This document shows, piece by piece, positions 5,545 to 17,573 of a DNA stretch of 33,855 nucleotides (the first letter of the stretch is position 1; the number at the start of each line of letters is the position of its first letter). This DNA is from Deltaproteobacteria bacterium (lineage in GTDB: Bacteria; Desulfobacterota; Binatia; HRBIN30; JACQVA1). The position numbers and the translations under genes are program-made. The notes beneath the pieces are model-generated. The model saw only the letters and a list, made by a program, of their open reading frames with translations, was not told the origin of the DNA and made no database searches. The DNA lies in contig JACQVA010000188.1 in the NCBI GenBank assembly GCA_016210005.1, forward strand, positions 1-33,855. The letters are read 5' to 3'.

Positions 5545-7179
5545 ATGCTCGCGGGACCCGAGAACCTCGTCGAAGCCCGGCGACAAGCCGTCCAGGCAGC
5601 ACTCGATTCGAGCAAGTCAGCTGCCGAGAGGAACCGCCTCGGTCAATTCGCGACGCCCAACGCGCTCGCAATCGATATCGCTCGTTACGTTCGGCTCGTC
5701 GCGGGCCGTCTCCTGTCGCCGGTCCGGTTCGCCGATCCGGCGATCGGCACGGGCAGTTTCTATTCTGCCGCCCTCGCAGTCTTCGGTCGTCAGCGAGTCG
5801 AAAGCGCGGTGGGCGTGGAACTCGATGCCGGCTTCTGCGATGCCGCACGCGACCTCTGGGCGCAGGCGGGTCTCAAGGTCGTCCAGGGGGACTTCACTCA
5901 TATCGTCGCCGGACCTCGCCGCCCGGTGGCGCCTAACCTGGTCCTCACCAACCCTCCCTACGTGCGACATCATCACTTAGGGCGTCAGGACAAGGAGCGC
6001 CTGCAAGCGCTGGCATACCGGATGACCGGCGTCAGAGTGAACGGGCTTGCGGGCTTGTACGTGTACTTTCTCCTTCTCGCCACGGCGTGGATGGAAGATG
6101 GCGGCTATGCGGCGTGGCTTGTCCCCTCCGAGTTCATGGACGTCAACTATGGCGCGGCGCTCAGACGATACCTGACGGACTGTGTGACGCTGATCCGCGC
6201 TCATCGCTTCGATCCCGACGATGTGCAGTTCGGAGACGCCTTAGTGTCTTCGGTAGTTCTGGTGTTGCGCAAGGCGCTGCCCCCGCCCGCGCACGCCGTC
6301 CAGTTCACGTTCGGGGGCACGCTTGGTGAGCCGCACGCGAGCGACGCGATTCCGCTGCAGCAACTCCGCGAGTCTCGGAAGTGGACCGGGTACCCCAGCC
6401 ACGCGCGCAACGACCGACGCCGGTCGAGCAATGGCGACGGATCTACTCTTGGAGACTTCTTTCGCATCCAGCGCGGCATTGCCACCGGCAGCAACAAGTT
6501 CTTTGTGCTCGATCGCTGCGACGCCGAGCGCCGCCGCATCCCGAAGCGCTACCTGCGGCCTATCCTGCCCAGTCCGCGTTTTCTCACGACGACGGTCATC
6601 GATGCCGACAAAGACGGCTACCCGCTCATCGAACGCCAGCTCTGCGTTGTCGACTGCGATCTCCCCGAAGCGGTCGTCCAAACCCGGCACCCGGCTCTGT
6701 GGGAGTATCTTCAGACCGCCGAGGCGCTGGGCATCAAGCGCGGCTATCTCGTTGGTAAGCGCAGCCCGTGGTACAAACAGGAGCGGCGCGATCCGGCCCC
6801 GTTCCTGTGCACGTATATGGGACGCGGCTCCGACCAGAAGCGGCCGTTCCGGTTCATCTGGAACCGCTCGCAGGCCATCGGAACCAACCTGTATCTCATG
6901 TTATATCCGAAGGCCGGTCTCGCGCGGCTCTTGCTGAGCCACCCCGATCGTGCCGCTGACGTGTTTGCTCTGCTCGGGCAGGTGACCGGTCACGAACTTC
7001 GCGGCGAGGGCCGAGTCTACGGTGGCGGTCTCAACAAGATCGAGCCGGGTGAACTCGCGCGCATTTCCGCGGTGGCGTTTGTCGAGCGGTGGCCGGAGCT
7101 CGGGTCCGCGGTGCCGCGACAGGGAGAGCTCTTCGGCGAGCGGGGGCGCGAAAGCAGTCCCCAGCGCCGAGCGGGTTGA
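5545..7179 (+). CDS. Type II N6-adenine DNA methyltransferase, partner of XamI-type enzyme
   Basis: A 544-residue protein, starting at the ATG five bases after the nuclease stop; an in-frame extension to 5437 would overlap the nuclease by over 100 bases and is unlikely. Motif order is that of gamma-class N6-adenine methyltransferases. RNRLGQFATP (about 29-38) is motif X-like, FADPAIGTGSF (62-72) is the S-adenosylmethionine site and LTNPPYVRHHH holds the catalytic NPPY (136-139). About 300 further residues contain the target-recognition region (GDFFRIQRGIATGSNKFFVL, then KRYLRPIL). This matches the TaqI/XamI-type layout. It would protect the site cut by the upstream enzyme, expected to be GTCGAC. 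Domain order and length look complete. Confidence 0.92.
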   Translation: MLAGPENLVEARRQAVQAALDSSKSAAERNRLGQFATPNALAIDIARYVRLVAGRLLSPVRFADPAIGTGSFYSAALAVFGRQRVESAVGVELDAGFCDAARDLWAQAGLKVVQGDFTHIVAGPRRPVAPNLVLTNPPYVRHHHLGRQDKERLQALAYRMTGVRVNGLAGLYVYFLLLATAWMEDGGYAAWLVPSEFMDVNYGAALRRYLTDCVTLIRAHRFDPDDVQFGDALVSSVVLVLRKALPPPAHAVQFTFGGTLGEPHASDAIPLQQLRESRKWTGYPSHARNDRRRSSNGDGSTLGDFFRIQRGIATGSNKFFVLDRCDAERRRIPKRYLRPILPSPRFLTTTVIDADKDGYPLIERQLCVVDCDLPEAVVQTRHPALWEYLQTAEALGIKRGYLVGKRSPWYKQERRDPAPFLCTYMGRGSDQKRPFRFIWNRSQAIGTNLYLMLYPKAGLARLLLSHPDRAADVFALLGQVTGHELRGEGRVYGGGLNKIEPGELARISAVAFVERWPELGSAVPRQGELFGERGRESSPQRRAG

Positions 7180-7206
7180 CTCGCCGCCGCCTCTTGCGTC
7201 GCCGCC

Positions 7207-7225
7207 GCCCTTGACGGATAAGGGC
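7207..7225 (+). terminator. Weak hairpin after the restriction-modification operon
   Basis: GCCCTT pairs with AAGGGC around a 7-base loop, 27 bases after the methyltransferase stop. There is no T-run behind it, so a role as an intrinsic terminator is only possible. Confidence 0.25.
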
Positions 7226-7293
7226 TGCGGCTCTTGCCGCCTTGTGGTCACAAATCGCGGCGGCCGAGACCATCATTCGGAAAGGAACATCCT

Positions 7294-8148
7294 ATGGAGT
7301 TGAGAGAGGCGATCGGACGCAGGCGATCAATGCGGTTTCTGCTGCCCCACAAACCGGTCGAGCGCGAGAAGATTCAGCTCATGCTGGAAGCGGCGACGCT
7401 GTGCTCGTTCTGGGGCAACGTCCAGGCCCTGAAGGCGGTCGTGATCGAGCGCGCTACCGCACCCAAGGACGTCATCGAAGCGCTGCCGCCCGGGTCGGCC
7501 ATCGCCGGCTTTCAGCTGCGCCTCGCCCCAGTGCTCATCGTTTGGTACTGCGACTGGAGCCTACTGGCGGTGCAGGGCGAGCGCTTGCACGAACTGGTCG
7601 AAGCGGGCGCCGTCGGCGTCGACAAGGAGCAGAGCCATCGGTTCCTCAACGAGACCCTGGTGCCGTTCTTTCAAGCCGGCATGGAGGGCATCAAGGCCGG
7701 CGGCATGACCGAGATGGACTGCGGGCAGGGCATTGCCCAGGCGACGCTGATGGCGTTCGAGCAGGGGCTCGGCACGTGCCTGATCGGCGTGCCGGCGCAA
7801 AAGAAACTCCGCCGCGCCCTCGCGCTGCCCGCCGACTGCAAAATCCTCGCGGTGCAGACCGTGGGCTACCCGGCCGAATCGCCTGAAGCCGGTGGCCAGC
7901 GCCCGCGCCTGCCGTTCGAGACCAAGTTCTTCCTCAACAAGGTGGGCCAGCCGTTCCCGCGCGACCTGGAAGTGGTCGAGGGCCTCAAGCGCGACAAGAT
8001 GATCCAGGCGCAAGCGCCGCTGCCGTGGCGCCAGGAGGAGCTCGCCTATCTTTCCCGCGCGCTGGAGATCTCGCCGATCTTCGGCAACGAGGTCGCCGAG
8101 ATGACGGAACACATCATGAAGGACATCATGGAGTCGTCGGAGTCCTGA
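7294..8148 (+). CDS. Nitroreductase-family flavoprotein
   Basis: The start is set by GGAAAGGAAC shortly before the ATG; an in-frame extension to 7234 lacks this. The 284-residue product begins MELREAIGRRRSMRFLLPHK, the usual nitroreductase opening with the FMN-contacting Arg stretch. SFWGNVQALKAVVIER then takes the place of the common SxxNxQPW. A central insertion with KAGGMTEMDCGQGIAQATLM precedes the GLGTCLIG motif. Family members use FMN and NAD(P)H to reduce nitro groups, quinones or other acceptors. Fused extra C-terminal residues (about 200-284) are unlike short nitroreductases, and the substrate is unknown. It heads a same-strand group with a thiolase and a CoA ligase, so a redox step in a CoA-ester pathway is a reasonable inference. 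Confidence 0.8.
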   Translation: MELREAIGRRRSMRFLLPHKPVEREKIQLMLEAATLCSFWGNVQALKAVVIERATAPKDVIEALPPGSAIAGFQLRLAPVLIVWYCDWSLLAVQGERLHELVEAGAVGVDKEQSHRFLNETLVPFFQAGMEGIKAGGMTEMDCGQGIAQATLMAFEQGLGTCLIGVPAQKKLRRALALPADCKILAVQTVGYPAESPEAGGQRPRLPFETKFFLNKVGQPFPRDLEVVEGLKRDKMIQAQAPLPWRQEELAYLSRALEISPIFGNEVAEMTEHIMKDIMESSES

Positions 8149-8250
8149 ACAGGACTTCCCACCACCAAGGGGGCGCGGAGGGCACAGAGTCGGAGGAACG
8201 CTTGCCGGCCAGCTCCGCGTCTCCATGCGTTGTTCCACCGGGAGGGTTGC

Positions 8251-9387
8251 ATGGCTGATCCGTTTCCACGAGAGGTCTACATTGCCGGCGTCGGCATGAC
8301 GGCGTTCGGGCGGCACGAGGGCAAACGCGTCGCCGAGTTGGGGCAGGAGGCGGTCAAGGCCGCGCTGGCCGATGCCGGCCTCGATTACTCCGCCGTCGAG
8401 ATCGCGTACTGCGGCCACGTGCTACAGGGGACCACCGCCGGCCAGAAGGTCCTCTATGGCGTGGGCATGACCGGCATTCCGATCTTCAACATCGAGAACG
8501 CCTGCGCCAGCGGCACCAGCGCGTTGCGCGCCGCCGCGATGGCGGTGGGCTCGGGGATGGTGAAGGTCGCGCTCGCCGTCGGCTTCGAGGTGATGGGCCG
8601 CGGCGCGATTCCCACTGGTGGCGACGAACGGCTGGCCGCGGTCGGCCGCCAAGGCGTGCCGGCGCTGCCGGCCCTGTTCGCCAATCTCTTTCTCGAACAC
8701 TCGCGCCGCTACGGCACCACCATCGAGCAACTGGCGATGGTATCGGTGAAGAACCGCAACTACGGCGCGAAGAACCCGCGCGCGCAATTTCACGACCCGG
8801 TCACGGTTGACGGCGTGATGGCCTCGCGTGAGGTGGCGCCGCCGTTGCGGCTGTTCATGTGTTGCCCGACGTCGTCCGGGGCAGCGGCTGCGGTGGTGAC
8901 CAGCGCCGACGTAGCCCGCGGCACGCGCAAGCCCATTCGGATGATCGCCTCCGCCTTGCAGTCCGATCCGGCGCTCGATGGCAGTGATTCGCTCGCCGGC
9001 ATCACCGCGATCAATACCAGCACCGCTCGGGCGGCGTACGCGCAAGCCGGCATCGGCCCCGAGCAGCTCGATTGCGCCGAGGTGCACGACTGCTTCTCGA
9101 TCGCCGAGATCGTTCACTACGAGAACCTCGGCCTGTGCGCGCGCGGCGAAGGTGGCCGATTCATCGAGCAAGGGCTAGCCAAGGCACGAGTGAAGATGAG
9201 TACGAGCGGCGGCCTGCTCGCCAAGGGGCATCCCCTCGGCGCCACCGGCGTCGCCCAGGTGGTCGAAGCCACCGAGCAGCTGCGCGGCGAATCGGGCGAG
9301 CGACAGGTGCCGAACGCGCGCCTCGCGCTGACGCATTGCCAGGGTTTCGGAGGCGCCGTCGGCGTGCACATCTTCACCCAGGGATGA
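8251..9387 (+). CDS. SCP-x/lipid-transfer-type thiolase
   Basis: A 378-residue thiolase-fold protein; the ATG at 8251 follows GGGAGGG at good spacing. NIENACASGTSALRAA carries the nucleophile Cys85. AEVHDCFSIAEI (about 275) is the SCP-x-type replacement for the usual NEAFA motif, GHPLGATGVAQ holds the catalytic His, and LTHCQGFGGAVGVHIF ends the protein. Members of this subgroup (sterol carrier protein x thiolases and nonspecific lipid-transfer proteins) cleave or bind bulky acyl-CoAs such as steroid side chains, but many are uncharacterised. The ligase gene starts 22 bases after the stop, indicating an operon. The 102 bases before the gene contain a purine-rich dispersed-looking sequence (around 8158-8200) and no gene. 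Confidence 0.88.
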   Translation: MADPFPREVYIAGVGMTAFGRHEGKRVAELGQEAVKAALADAGLDYSAVEIAYCGHVLQGTTAGQKVLYGVGMTGIPIFNIENACASGTSALRAAAMAVGSGMVKVALAVGFEVMGRGAIPTGGDERLAAVGRQGVPALPALFANLFLEHSRRYGTTIEQLAMVSVKNRNYGAKNPRAQFHDPVTVDGVMASREVAPPLRLFMCCPTSSGAAAAVVTSADVARGTRKPIRMIASALQSDPALDGSDSLAGITAINTSTARAAYAQAGIGPEQLDCAEVHDCFSIAEIVHYENLGLCARGEGGRFIEQGLAKARVKMSTSGGLLAKGHPLGATGVAQVVEATEQLRGESGERQVPNARLALTHCQGFGGAVGVHIFTQG

Positions 9388-9409
9388 AGTTCCCACGCGG
9401 AGCAGGGGC

Positions 9410-10975
9410 ATGACATTTGGTGAGTTGCTGGAACTGCGCGCCGCGGAGAAGGGCGGCGAAACCTTCCTCCTCTTCGACGATCAGCGCATCAGCCACGCCG
9501 AGCTGAACCAGCGCGCCAACCGGATCGCCAACGGCCTGGCCGATCTGGGCGTAGGCCCAGGGGTTGGCGTAGCGATCATGATGGGCAACTCGCCGGCGTG
9601 GCTGGCGGCCTTCTTCGCGGTGCAAAAGCTTGGCGCCTACGCGGTGCCGGTCAACATCGGCCTGAAAGGCGACGGGCTCCAGTACGTGGTGGATCACTCC
9701 GAGTCGCAGGTGATGATCATCGGCGCCGAGCTGCTCGGCAGCTTCGCCCCCGTGCGCGCCAACTTGCCGCGCCTGCGCCACGTGATCGTGGATGCCGGCG
9801 AAGCTCCCGGCACGGCGCTGCCGGCCGATGCGATTGCCATCGAGCGCCTAGCGACGGCATCGCCGGAGCGCCCGCCTTCCAATCCGCCGGCCGATGCGAC
9901 TTGTCTGCTGCTCTACACCTCGGGCACCACCGGGCTGCCCAAGGCAGTGGTCATGCGTCACGGCGCGTTCAGTTTTGCCGGCGTCGGTATGTTCGCCCAG
10001 CTCGGCTATCGCCCCGGCGACATTCTCTACACCTGCCTGCCGTTGTTCCACGCCAACGCCCTCTTCCTCACGACGATGCAAGGCTTGTACAGCGGCTTTG
10101 CGGTGGCGCTCAGCCGCCGCTTCAGCGCCAGCCGGTTCTGGGACGAGATCCGCCGCTACGGCGCAACCAGCTTCAACGCGCTCGGTGCGATGATTCCGAT
10201 CTTGCTCAAACAACCGCCGCGCGCCGGCGATGCCGACAACCCGGTGCGCCTGGTGTTCAGCGCGGCGACGCCGAAGTGGGCGTGGGAGGAATTCGAGCGC
10301 CGTTTCAACGTCACGATCTGGGAAGGCTACGGCGCGGTGGATGGCGGCGGCTTCATGTTGTTCAACTTCGGCAACGGCCCGAAGGGCTCGATGGGCTTGC
10401 CGCCGCCCGGCACCGAGGCCAGCGTGTTTCGCGACGACGGCAGCGAATGCGAAGCCAGCGAGGTCGGCGAGCTGGTGTTCAAGGTCGACGACGCAGCGGC
10501 CCGGCGCGTGACCTACTTGAAGAACGCACAGGCCTCGGACGCCAAGATTCGCGGCGGCTGGTTTCATACCGGCGACCTCGCCTGGCGCGACGCCGAGGGG
10601 TACTTCTACTTCGCCGATCGCAAGAGCGACTCGATTCGCCGCCGCGGCGAGAACATCTCGTCGTTCGAGGTCGAGAAGATCATCAACCAACATCCCGCCG
10701 TGCTGGAGTCCGCGGCGTTTGGCGTGCCGTCGGAGCTGGGCGAGGACGACGTGATGGTCGCCGTGGTCTGCCGGCCGGGCGCAACGGTGGCGCCGGATGA
10801 ACTGGTGGCTTTTTGCACCGAACGCATGGCCCGCTTCATGGTGCCGCGCTACCTCGACTTCCGCGACGAGATCCCGAAGACCGAGACGCATCGAGTACAG
10901 AAGCAGCTGCTCAAGCGCGCCGGCGTAACCGCGACCACCTGGGATCGCGACGCCGGGCAGAAGCGGTCGGGATGA
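9410..10975 (+). CDS. AMP-forming acyl-CoA (CaiC-like) synthetase
   Basis: A 521-residue ANL-superfamily enzyme that makes an acyl-adenylate and then an acyl-CoA. The P-loop-like TSGTTGLPK is at residues 170-178. The A5 region is IWEGYGAVDGGGFMLFN, A7 is GWFHTGDLAWRDAEGYFYF and the hinge is DRKSDSIRRRGENISSFEVE. The ending PKTETHRVQKQLLKRAGV aligns with the A10 motif PKTxTGKxxK, so the usual catalytic Lys appears as Arg. This THRVQK form recalls carnitine/crotonobetaine-CoA ligase relatives. The gene follows the thiolase closely, with AGCAGGGGC before the ATG, so activation and thiolytic cleavage are probably part of one degradation route. The substrate cannot be read from sequence. Confidence 0.9.
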   Translation: MTFGELLELRAAEKGGETFLLFDDQRISHAELNQRANRIANGLADLGVGPGVGVAIMMGNSPAWLAAFFAVQKLGAYAVPVNIGLKGDGLQYVVDHSESQVMIIGAELLGSFAPVRANLPRLRHVIVDAGEAPGTALPADAIAIERLATASPERPPSNPPADATCLLLYTSGTTGLPKAVVMRHGAFSFAGVGMFAQLGYRPGDILYTCLPLFHANALFLTTMQGLYSGFAVALSRRFSASRFWDEIRRYGATSFNALGAMIPILLKQPPRAGDADNPVRLVFSAATPKWAWEEFERRFNVTIWEGYGAVDGGGFMLFNFGNGPKGSMGLPPPGTEASVFRDDGSECEASEVGELVFKVDDAAARRVTYLKNAQASDAKIRGGWFHTGDLAWRDAEGYFYFADRKSDSIRRRGENISSFEVEKIINQHPAVLESAAFGVPSELGEDDVMVAVVCRPGATVAPDELVAFCTERMARFMVPRYLDFRDEIPKTETHRVQKQLLKRAGVTATTWDRDAGQKRSG

Positions 10976-11340
10976 CGCTCCACAAGCATTGAGCGGGTTA
11001 CGCAGCGCGGCCTGTGGCCGCAGCCAAACGTGCCGTCAGAGGAGATGGATAGCGTTCTTCCAGCGCGGGTGGAGTGTGTCCGCTCGGAGCACCGTCCCCC
11101 CGGAGGGCGGAATGCCATGAGGTGGTTCCCACAGCGGCGGCAACGCCATCCAGACCCAGCGTGAACAATGTCCGCCGTTCACCCAGAGGCGGGCGCAGCG
11201 TCATACAAGGGGCGTTCCTCTGCAGCTAGTCAAATTGCTGACAGACGACAGCGTGTGGCATGCGAAACGGTCCGCGGCCAGTCCTGTCTCTGCCTTAGGG
11301 GCATGGTACGTGCACAGCGAGGTGAGGCAGCAAGCCTCCA
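10976..11340. other. Intergenic stretch, no gene recognised
   Basis: This 365-base gap separates the CoA-ester operon from the first kinase. A GC-rich hairpin lies near its left end (11007-11021). Short frames on both strands (for example minus 10998-11204) have no family resemblance and no good ribosome binding site. The kinase promoter presumably lies in the right half, but I could not pick convincing -35 and -10 boxes. Confidence 0.5.
11007..11021 (+). terminator. GC-rich hairpin after CoA-ligase gene
   Basis: GCGGCC, loop TGT, GGCCGC form a perfect 6-bp stem 31 bases after the ligase stop. No T-run follows, so termination is possible but unproven. Confidence 0.3.
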
Positions 11341-14466
<3,126 letters not shown>

Positions 14467-14606
14467 GCCGGCCCCGCTGGCGCACCGGCGGACGCGTGAC
14501 TCTGCCCGGCAGCGCCATCGGTTGCTCGGCAGCAATCGCAGCAGCACCGATCCGACTTGTCTTAGCGCGGGCTGACGCCCGTAACCCAAAGCTCGACAGG
14601 GGTATT

Positions 14607-14710
14607 CCGTCATGCCCGCAATCCTTAGAGCCTGCCCCCGCGAAGGCGTGGGGCGGGCATCCAGGGGCGGTGGGGCTCCGGATGGATTCCCGCCTTCGCG
14701 GGAATGACGG
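14607..14710. repeat. REP-type palindrome pair
   Basis: CCGTCATGCCCGC (14607-14619) and GCGGGAATGACGG (14698-14710) face each other as imperfect inverted ends. Between them are GCGAAGGCG and GGCGGGCATCCAGG, and GATTCCCGCCTTCGCGGGAAT forms its own hairpin at 14685-14705. This is the dispersed intergenic palindrome often mistranslated as MDSRLRGNDGG. It is related to the hairpin at 685-709. Confidence 0.75.
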
Positions 14711-14755
14711 AGGGGAATCTGCGCGCCGCGACAAGACTTTGGGCCATAGTAGTAC

Positions 14756-14898
14756 AGAGCCTGTGAGGAAATTGGTGGCTTGGTGGCGCAGGCGCCCCCG
14801 CCTGCGCGGTGAGGCAGGCACGGGGGCCTGCCCCACCATGGTCTGGTTCTTGAGCGGGTGGCGTATTGCTCCAGTCCGGCGATTTCCTCACAGGCTCT
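14756..14898. mobile_element. 143-bp MITE-like unit with 17-bp perfect inverted ends
   Basis: AGAGCCTGTGAGGAAAT at 14756-14772 is matched exactly in reverse complement at 14882-14898. The interior has two more palindromes: GCGCAGGCG/CGCCTGCGC at about 14787-14808, and a GGCAGGC/GCCTGCC stem to its right. It contains no gene. I found no target-site duplication at its borders, so it may be old, or the true ends may differ. It lies 125 bases before the second kinase and probably affects its upstream region. Confidence 0.6.
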
Positions 14899-15023
14899 CC
14901 AGCCTTGTTGTTGACGGATTCAGGGAGTATCGTAAGCTAAAAGTCGGCACAGTCGCGGGGCATCAGATCGCTGTCACTGCCAGCCAGGATATCCCTTGCC
15001 CCGCCGTTGGCGAGGTAACACCG

Positions 15024-17423
15024 GTGAAAGCTCGGAAACGGCATGATGCCAGGCGCTCAGCGAATGCCACCACCAGGACCGCTGTAACGCCGACGAAACC
15101 TTCGGGCCGAGCCGACGAGAAACCGCGCACACGCAACCAACGGTTGCGCCTCGGGCGGCAAGCCGGCCTCACCCGCAAGCGAGCGGAGGAGCAACCGGCG
15201 GAGAGCGAGCGGCTGCTACGCGCGATCGTGGAATCGGAGCCCGAATGCGTGAAGCTGGTCGCCGCCGACGGGACGGTTCTGGCGATGAACCCGGCTGGTC
15301 TGGCCATGGTCGAAGCCGACAGGGAAGAACAGGTTGTTGGTAACTCCATTTATAGCCTGGTGACCCCGGGGCATCATGCGACCTTCCAGGCGCTGAATGA
15401 AGCGGTATTCCGAGGGGAATCCAGGATCACGGAATTCACGATCGTGGGCCTCAAGGGCGCCCGGCGCTGGGTCGAAAGCCATGCCCGCCCATTGCGCAAT
15501 GCGGAAGGCCAGATCATTGCGCAGCTGGCAGTCGCCCGCGACGTCACCGAGCGCAAGCGGGCGGAAGTGGCGCTCCAGCGTTCGGAGGAACGATACCGGT
15601 CACTCGTCGAGAACCTGAATGACGTTATCTTCACGGCCAACACGCTGGGAAATCTGACTTACATCAGCCCGGCGGTGGAGAGCGTGTGGGGTTATACGGC
15701 CCAGGAAGTCATCGGCGAGCCCTTCAGTCGCTTCGTCCACCCCGATGATCTGCCCGCCATACGAGTCAGCTTTGCGGCGACGCTGGTCGGTCTGCCGGAG
15801 TCAATTGAGTTCCGTGTCCTCGACAAAGACGGAGGGCTTCGCTGGATTCGCACCTCCACTCGCGCGCAGTTCGACAGGGATCACGCCGTCGGCTTCATCG
15901 GCATTGTCACCGACATCACCGAGCGCAAGCGCGCCGAGGAGGCGCTGCAAGAGAGCGAGGCGCGCTATCGCCAGCTGGTCGAGCTCTCGCCCGACGGCAT
16001 CGCCGTTCACAGCGAAGGCAAGGTCGTTTTCGTCAACAACGTCGGTGTCAGCATGCTCGGCGCGACCGAGGCCGCGGATTTGATCGGGAAGCCGATCTTG
16101 GACTTCGTGCACCCCGATTATCGCGATCTTGTCACGGAACGGGTTCGCCACACGGCGTACGAACACCAACCCGCCAGCCCGGTCGAAGAGAAATTCATCC
16201 GGCTCGATGGTAGCGTGGTCGACGTCGAGGTGGTGGGCATGCCGCTCACGTACGGGGGCAAGCCCGCGGTTCAGCTGGTCGTTCACGACATCACCGAGCG
16301 CAAGCGGGCGGAGGAGGCGCTGCGGGCGAGCGAGGAGCGTTATCGCGAACTGTTCGAGAATGCCAACGACATCGTGTATACCCATGACCTCACTGGCAAC
16401 TTCACCTCCATCAATAAAGCCGCGGAGCGAGTCACCGGCTACGGCCGTGAGGAAGCCGTTGGACGGAACATAACGGAACTCGTCGTTCCGGAGCACCTCT
16501 CGGTTGCCATCGAGGCGACCGCGCGCAAGCTCGCCGGAGAAGCGACTCCGCCCTATGAATTGGACATTCTCACCAAGGACGGCCGCAAGGTGCCGGTGGA
16601 GGTCAGCACGCGCCTCGTCCTGCGGGAGGGTAAGCCCGTCGGAGTGCAGGGCATCGCGCGCGATATCACCGAGCGCAAGCGGACCGAGGAGGAGATCCGC
16701 AGGCTCAACGCCGAGTTGGAGGAACGCGTACGGCAACGCACCGCCGAGCTCGAGGCGGCCAATCGGGAGCTGGAGGCATTCAGCCACTCGGTGGCGCACG
16801 ACCTGCGCGCCCCGCTGCGGCATATTGATGGCTTCACCAAGATGCTGCTGGAGGACTGTGCACCACAACTCGACGCGCAGGGTCGGCAGTACTTACAACG
16901 CGTGCGAGAGGGCAGCCAACGCATGGAGGCGCTGATCACCGACCTGCTCGCGCTCTCCCGGGTTGCGCGGAGTGAGATGCATTGGCAGGACGTGGATCTG
17001 AGCGCCCTGGCGCGCACTGTGGCGGCCGATCTCCAGAAGACGCAGCCGGACCGGCAGGTGGAGTTCGTTATCGGCGACGGCGTGGTTGTGCACGGGGACG
17101 CCGGGCTACTGCAGGCGGCGTTGGAGAACTTACTCGGTAATGCGTGGAAGTACACCAGCAAACATCCGCGGGCACGGATCGAATTCGGCCGCACCGAGGA
17201 GCATGGGCAGCCCGTCTACTTCGTGCGCGACGACGGCGCGGGCTTCGACATGACGCACGCGAGTAAGCTCTTTGCCGCCTTTCAGCGCTTGCACTCCAGC
17301 GCCGAGTTCGAAGGCACCGGCGTCGGGTTGGCCACCGTCGCCCGCATCGTTCACCGTCACCGCGGCCGTATCTGGGCTGAGAGCGCGGTCGGACGGGGCG
17401 CCACATTCTTCTTCACGCTGTGA
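15024..17423 (+). CDS. Soluble multi-PAS sensor histidine kinase
   Basis: The frame is open upstream as far as 14316, but that part overlaps the previous gene, a REP element and a MITE. I therefore start at the GTG at 15024, which follows GAGGT at suitable spacing, giving 799 residues. After a basic N-terminus (1-60) come four PAS domains (about 62-180, 185-305, 310-425 and 430-550), each closed by an ITERKRAEE-type linker. A coiled coil rich in Glu and Arg (550-585) follows. HisKA has SVAHDLRAPLRHI with His592, and the ATPase domain has ENLLGNAWKY (Asn702, Asn706), RDDGAGFDM and EGTGVGLATVARI. This is the phytochrome-like kinase class. It has no membrane segment or receiver domain, so it should sense in the cytoplasm and phosphorylate a separate regulator. 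Several PAS stretches are nearly the same as in the next kinase. Confidence 0.87.
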   Translation: MKARKRHDARRSANATTRTAVTPTKPSGRADEKPRTRNQRLRLGRQAGLTRKRAEEQPAESERLLRAIVESEPECVKLVAADGTVLAMNPAGLAMVEADREEQVVGNSIYSLVTPGHHATFQALNEAVFRGESRITEFTIVGLKGARRWVESHARPLRNAEGQIIAQLAVARDVTERKRAEVALQRSEERYRSLVENLNDVIFTANTLGNLTYISPAVESVWGYTAQEVIGEPFSRFVHPDDLPAIRVSFAATLVGLPESIEFRVLDKDGGLRWIRTSTRAQFDRDHAVGFIGIVTDITERKRAEEALQESEARYRQLVELSPDGIAVHSEGKVVFVNNVGVSMLGATEAADLIGKPILDFVHPDYRDLVTERVRHTAYEHQPASPVEEKFIRLDGSVVDVEVVGMPLTYGGKPAVQLVVHDITERKRAEEALRASEERYRELFENANDIVYTHDLTGNFTSINKAAERVTGYGREEAVGRNITELVVPEHLSVAIEATARKLAGEATPPYELDILTKDGRKVPVEVSTRLVLREGKPVGVQGIARDITERKRTEEEIRRLNAELEERVRQRTAELEAANRELEAFSHSVAHDLRAPLRHIDGFTKMLLEDCAPQLDAQGRQYLQRVREGSQRMEALITDLLALSRVARSEMHWQDVDLSALARTVAADLQKTQPDRQVEFVIGDGVVVHGDAGLLQAALENLLGNAWKYTSKHPRARIEFGRTEEHGQPVYFVRDDGAGFDMTHASKLFAAFQRLHSSAEFEGTGVGLATVARIVHRHRGRIWAESAVGRGATFFFTL

Positions 17424-17441
17424 GGTGCTCGAAAGATGGTG

Positions 17442-17463
17442 AGGCAGGCCTCCGTGCCTGCCT
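17442..17463. repeat. Short palindrome AGGCAGGC/GCCTGCCT
   Basis: AGGCAGGC, loop CTCCGT, GCCTGCCT form a perfect 8-bp stem 19 bases after the second kinase stop. A related GGCAGGC/GCCTGCC pair lies inside the MITE-like unit near 14813-14833. It may act as a terminator-like hairpin, but no T-run follows. Confidence 0.5.
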
Positions 17464-17573
17464 GGTTGCGCAGGGAAGGATGCATTTTCTTCACGCCAAT
17501 TGCTCCACACCAATTCGCCAAAGCCGCGGCACTTGGTGTATGAAGCGTCTGGTGGGCGCCGCTCACATTGAAG

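Noticed and set aside
8152-8250. Purine-rich sequence (ACCACCAAGGGGGCGCGGAGG) before the thiolase
   Set aside because: It resembles a dispersed repeat type, but I see no second copy or inverted ends in this window to define it.
10998-11204. Possible transposase remnant or small gene on the minus strand
   Set aside because: No motif, no ribosome site and no inverted ends could be found.
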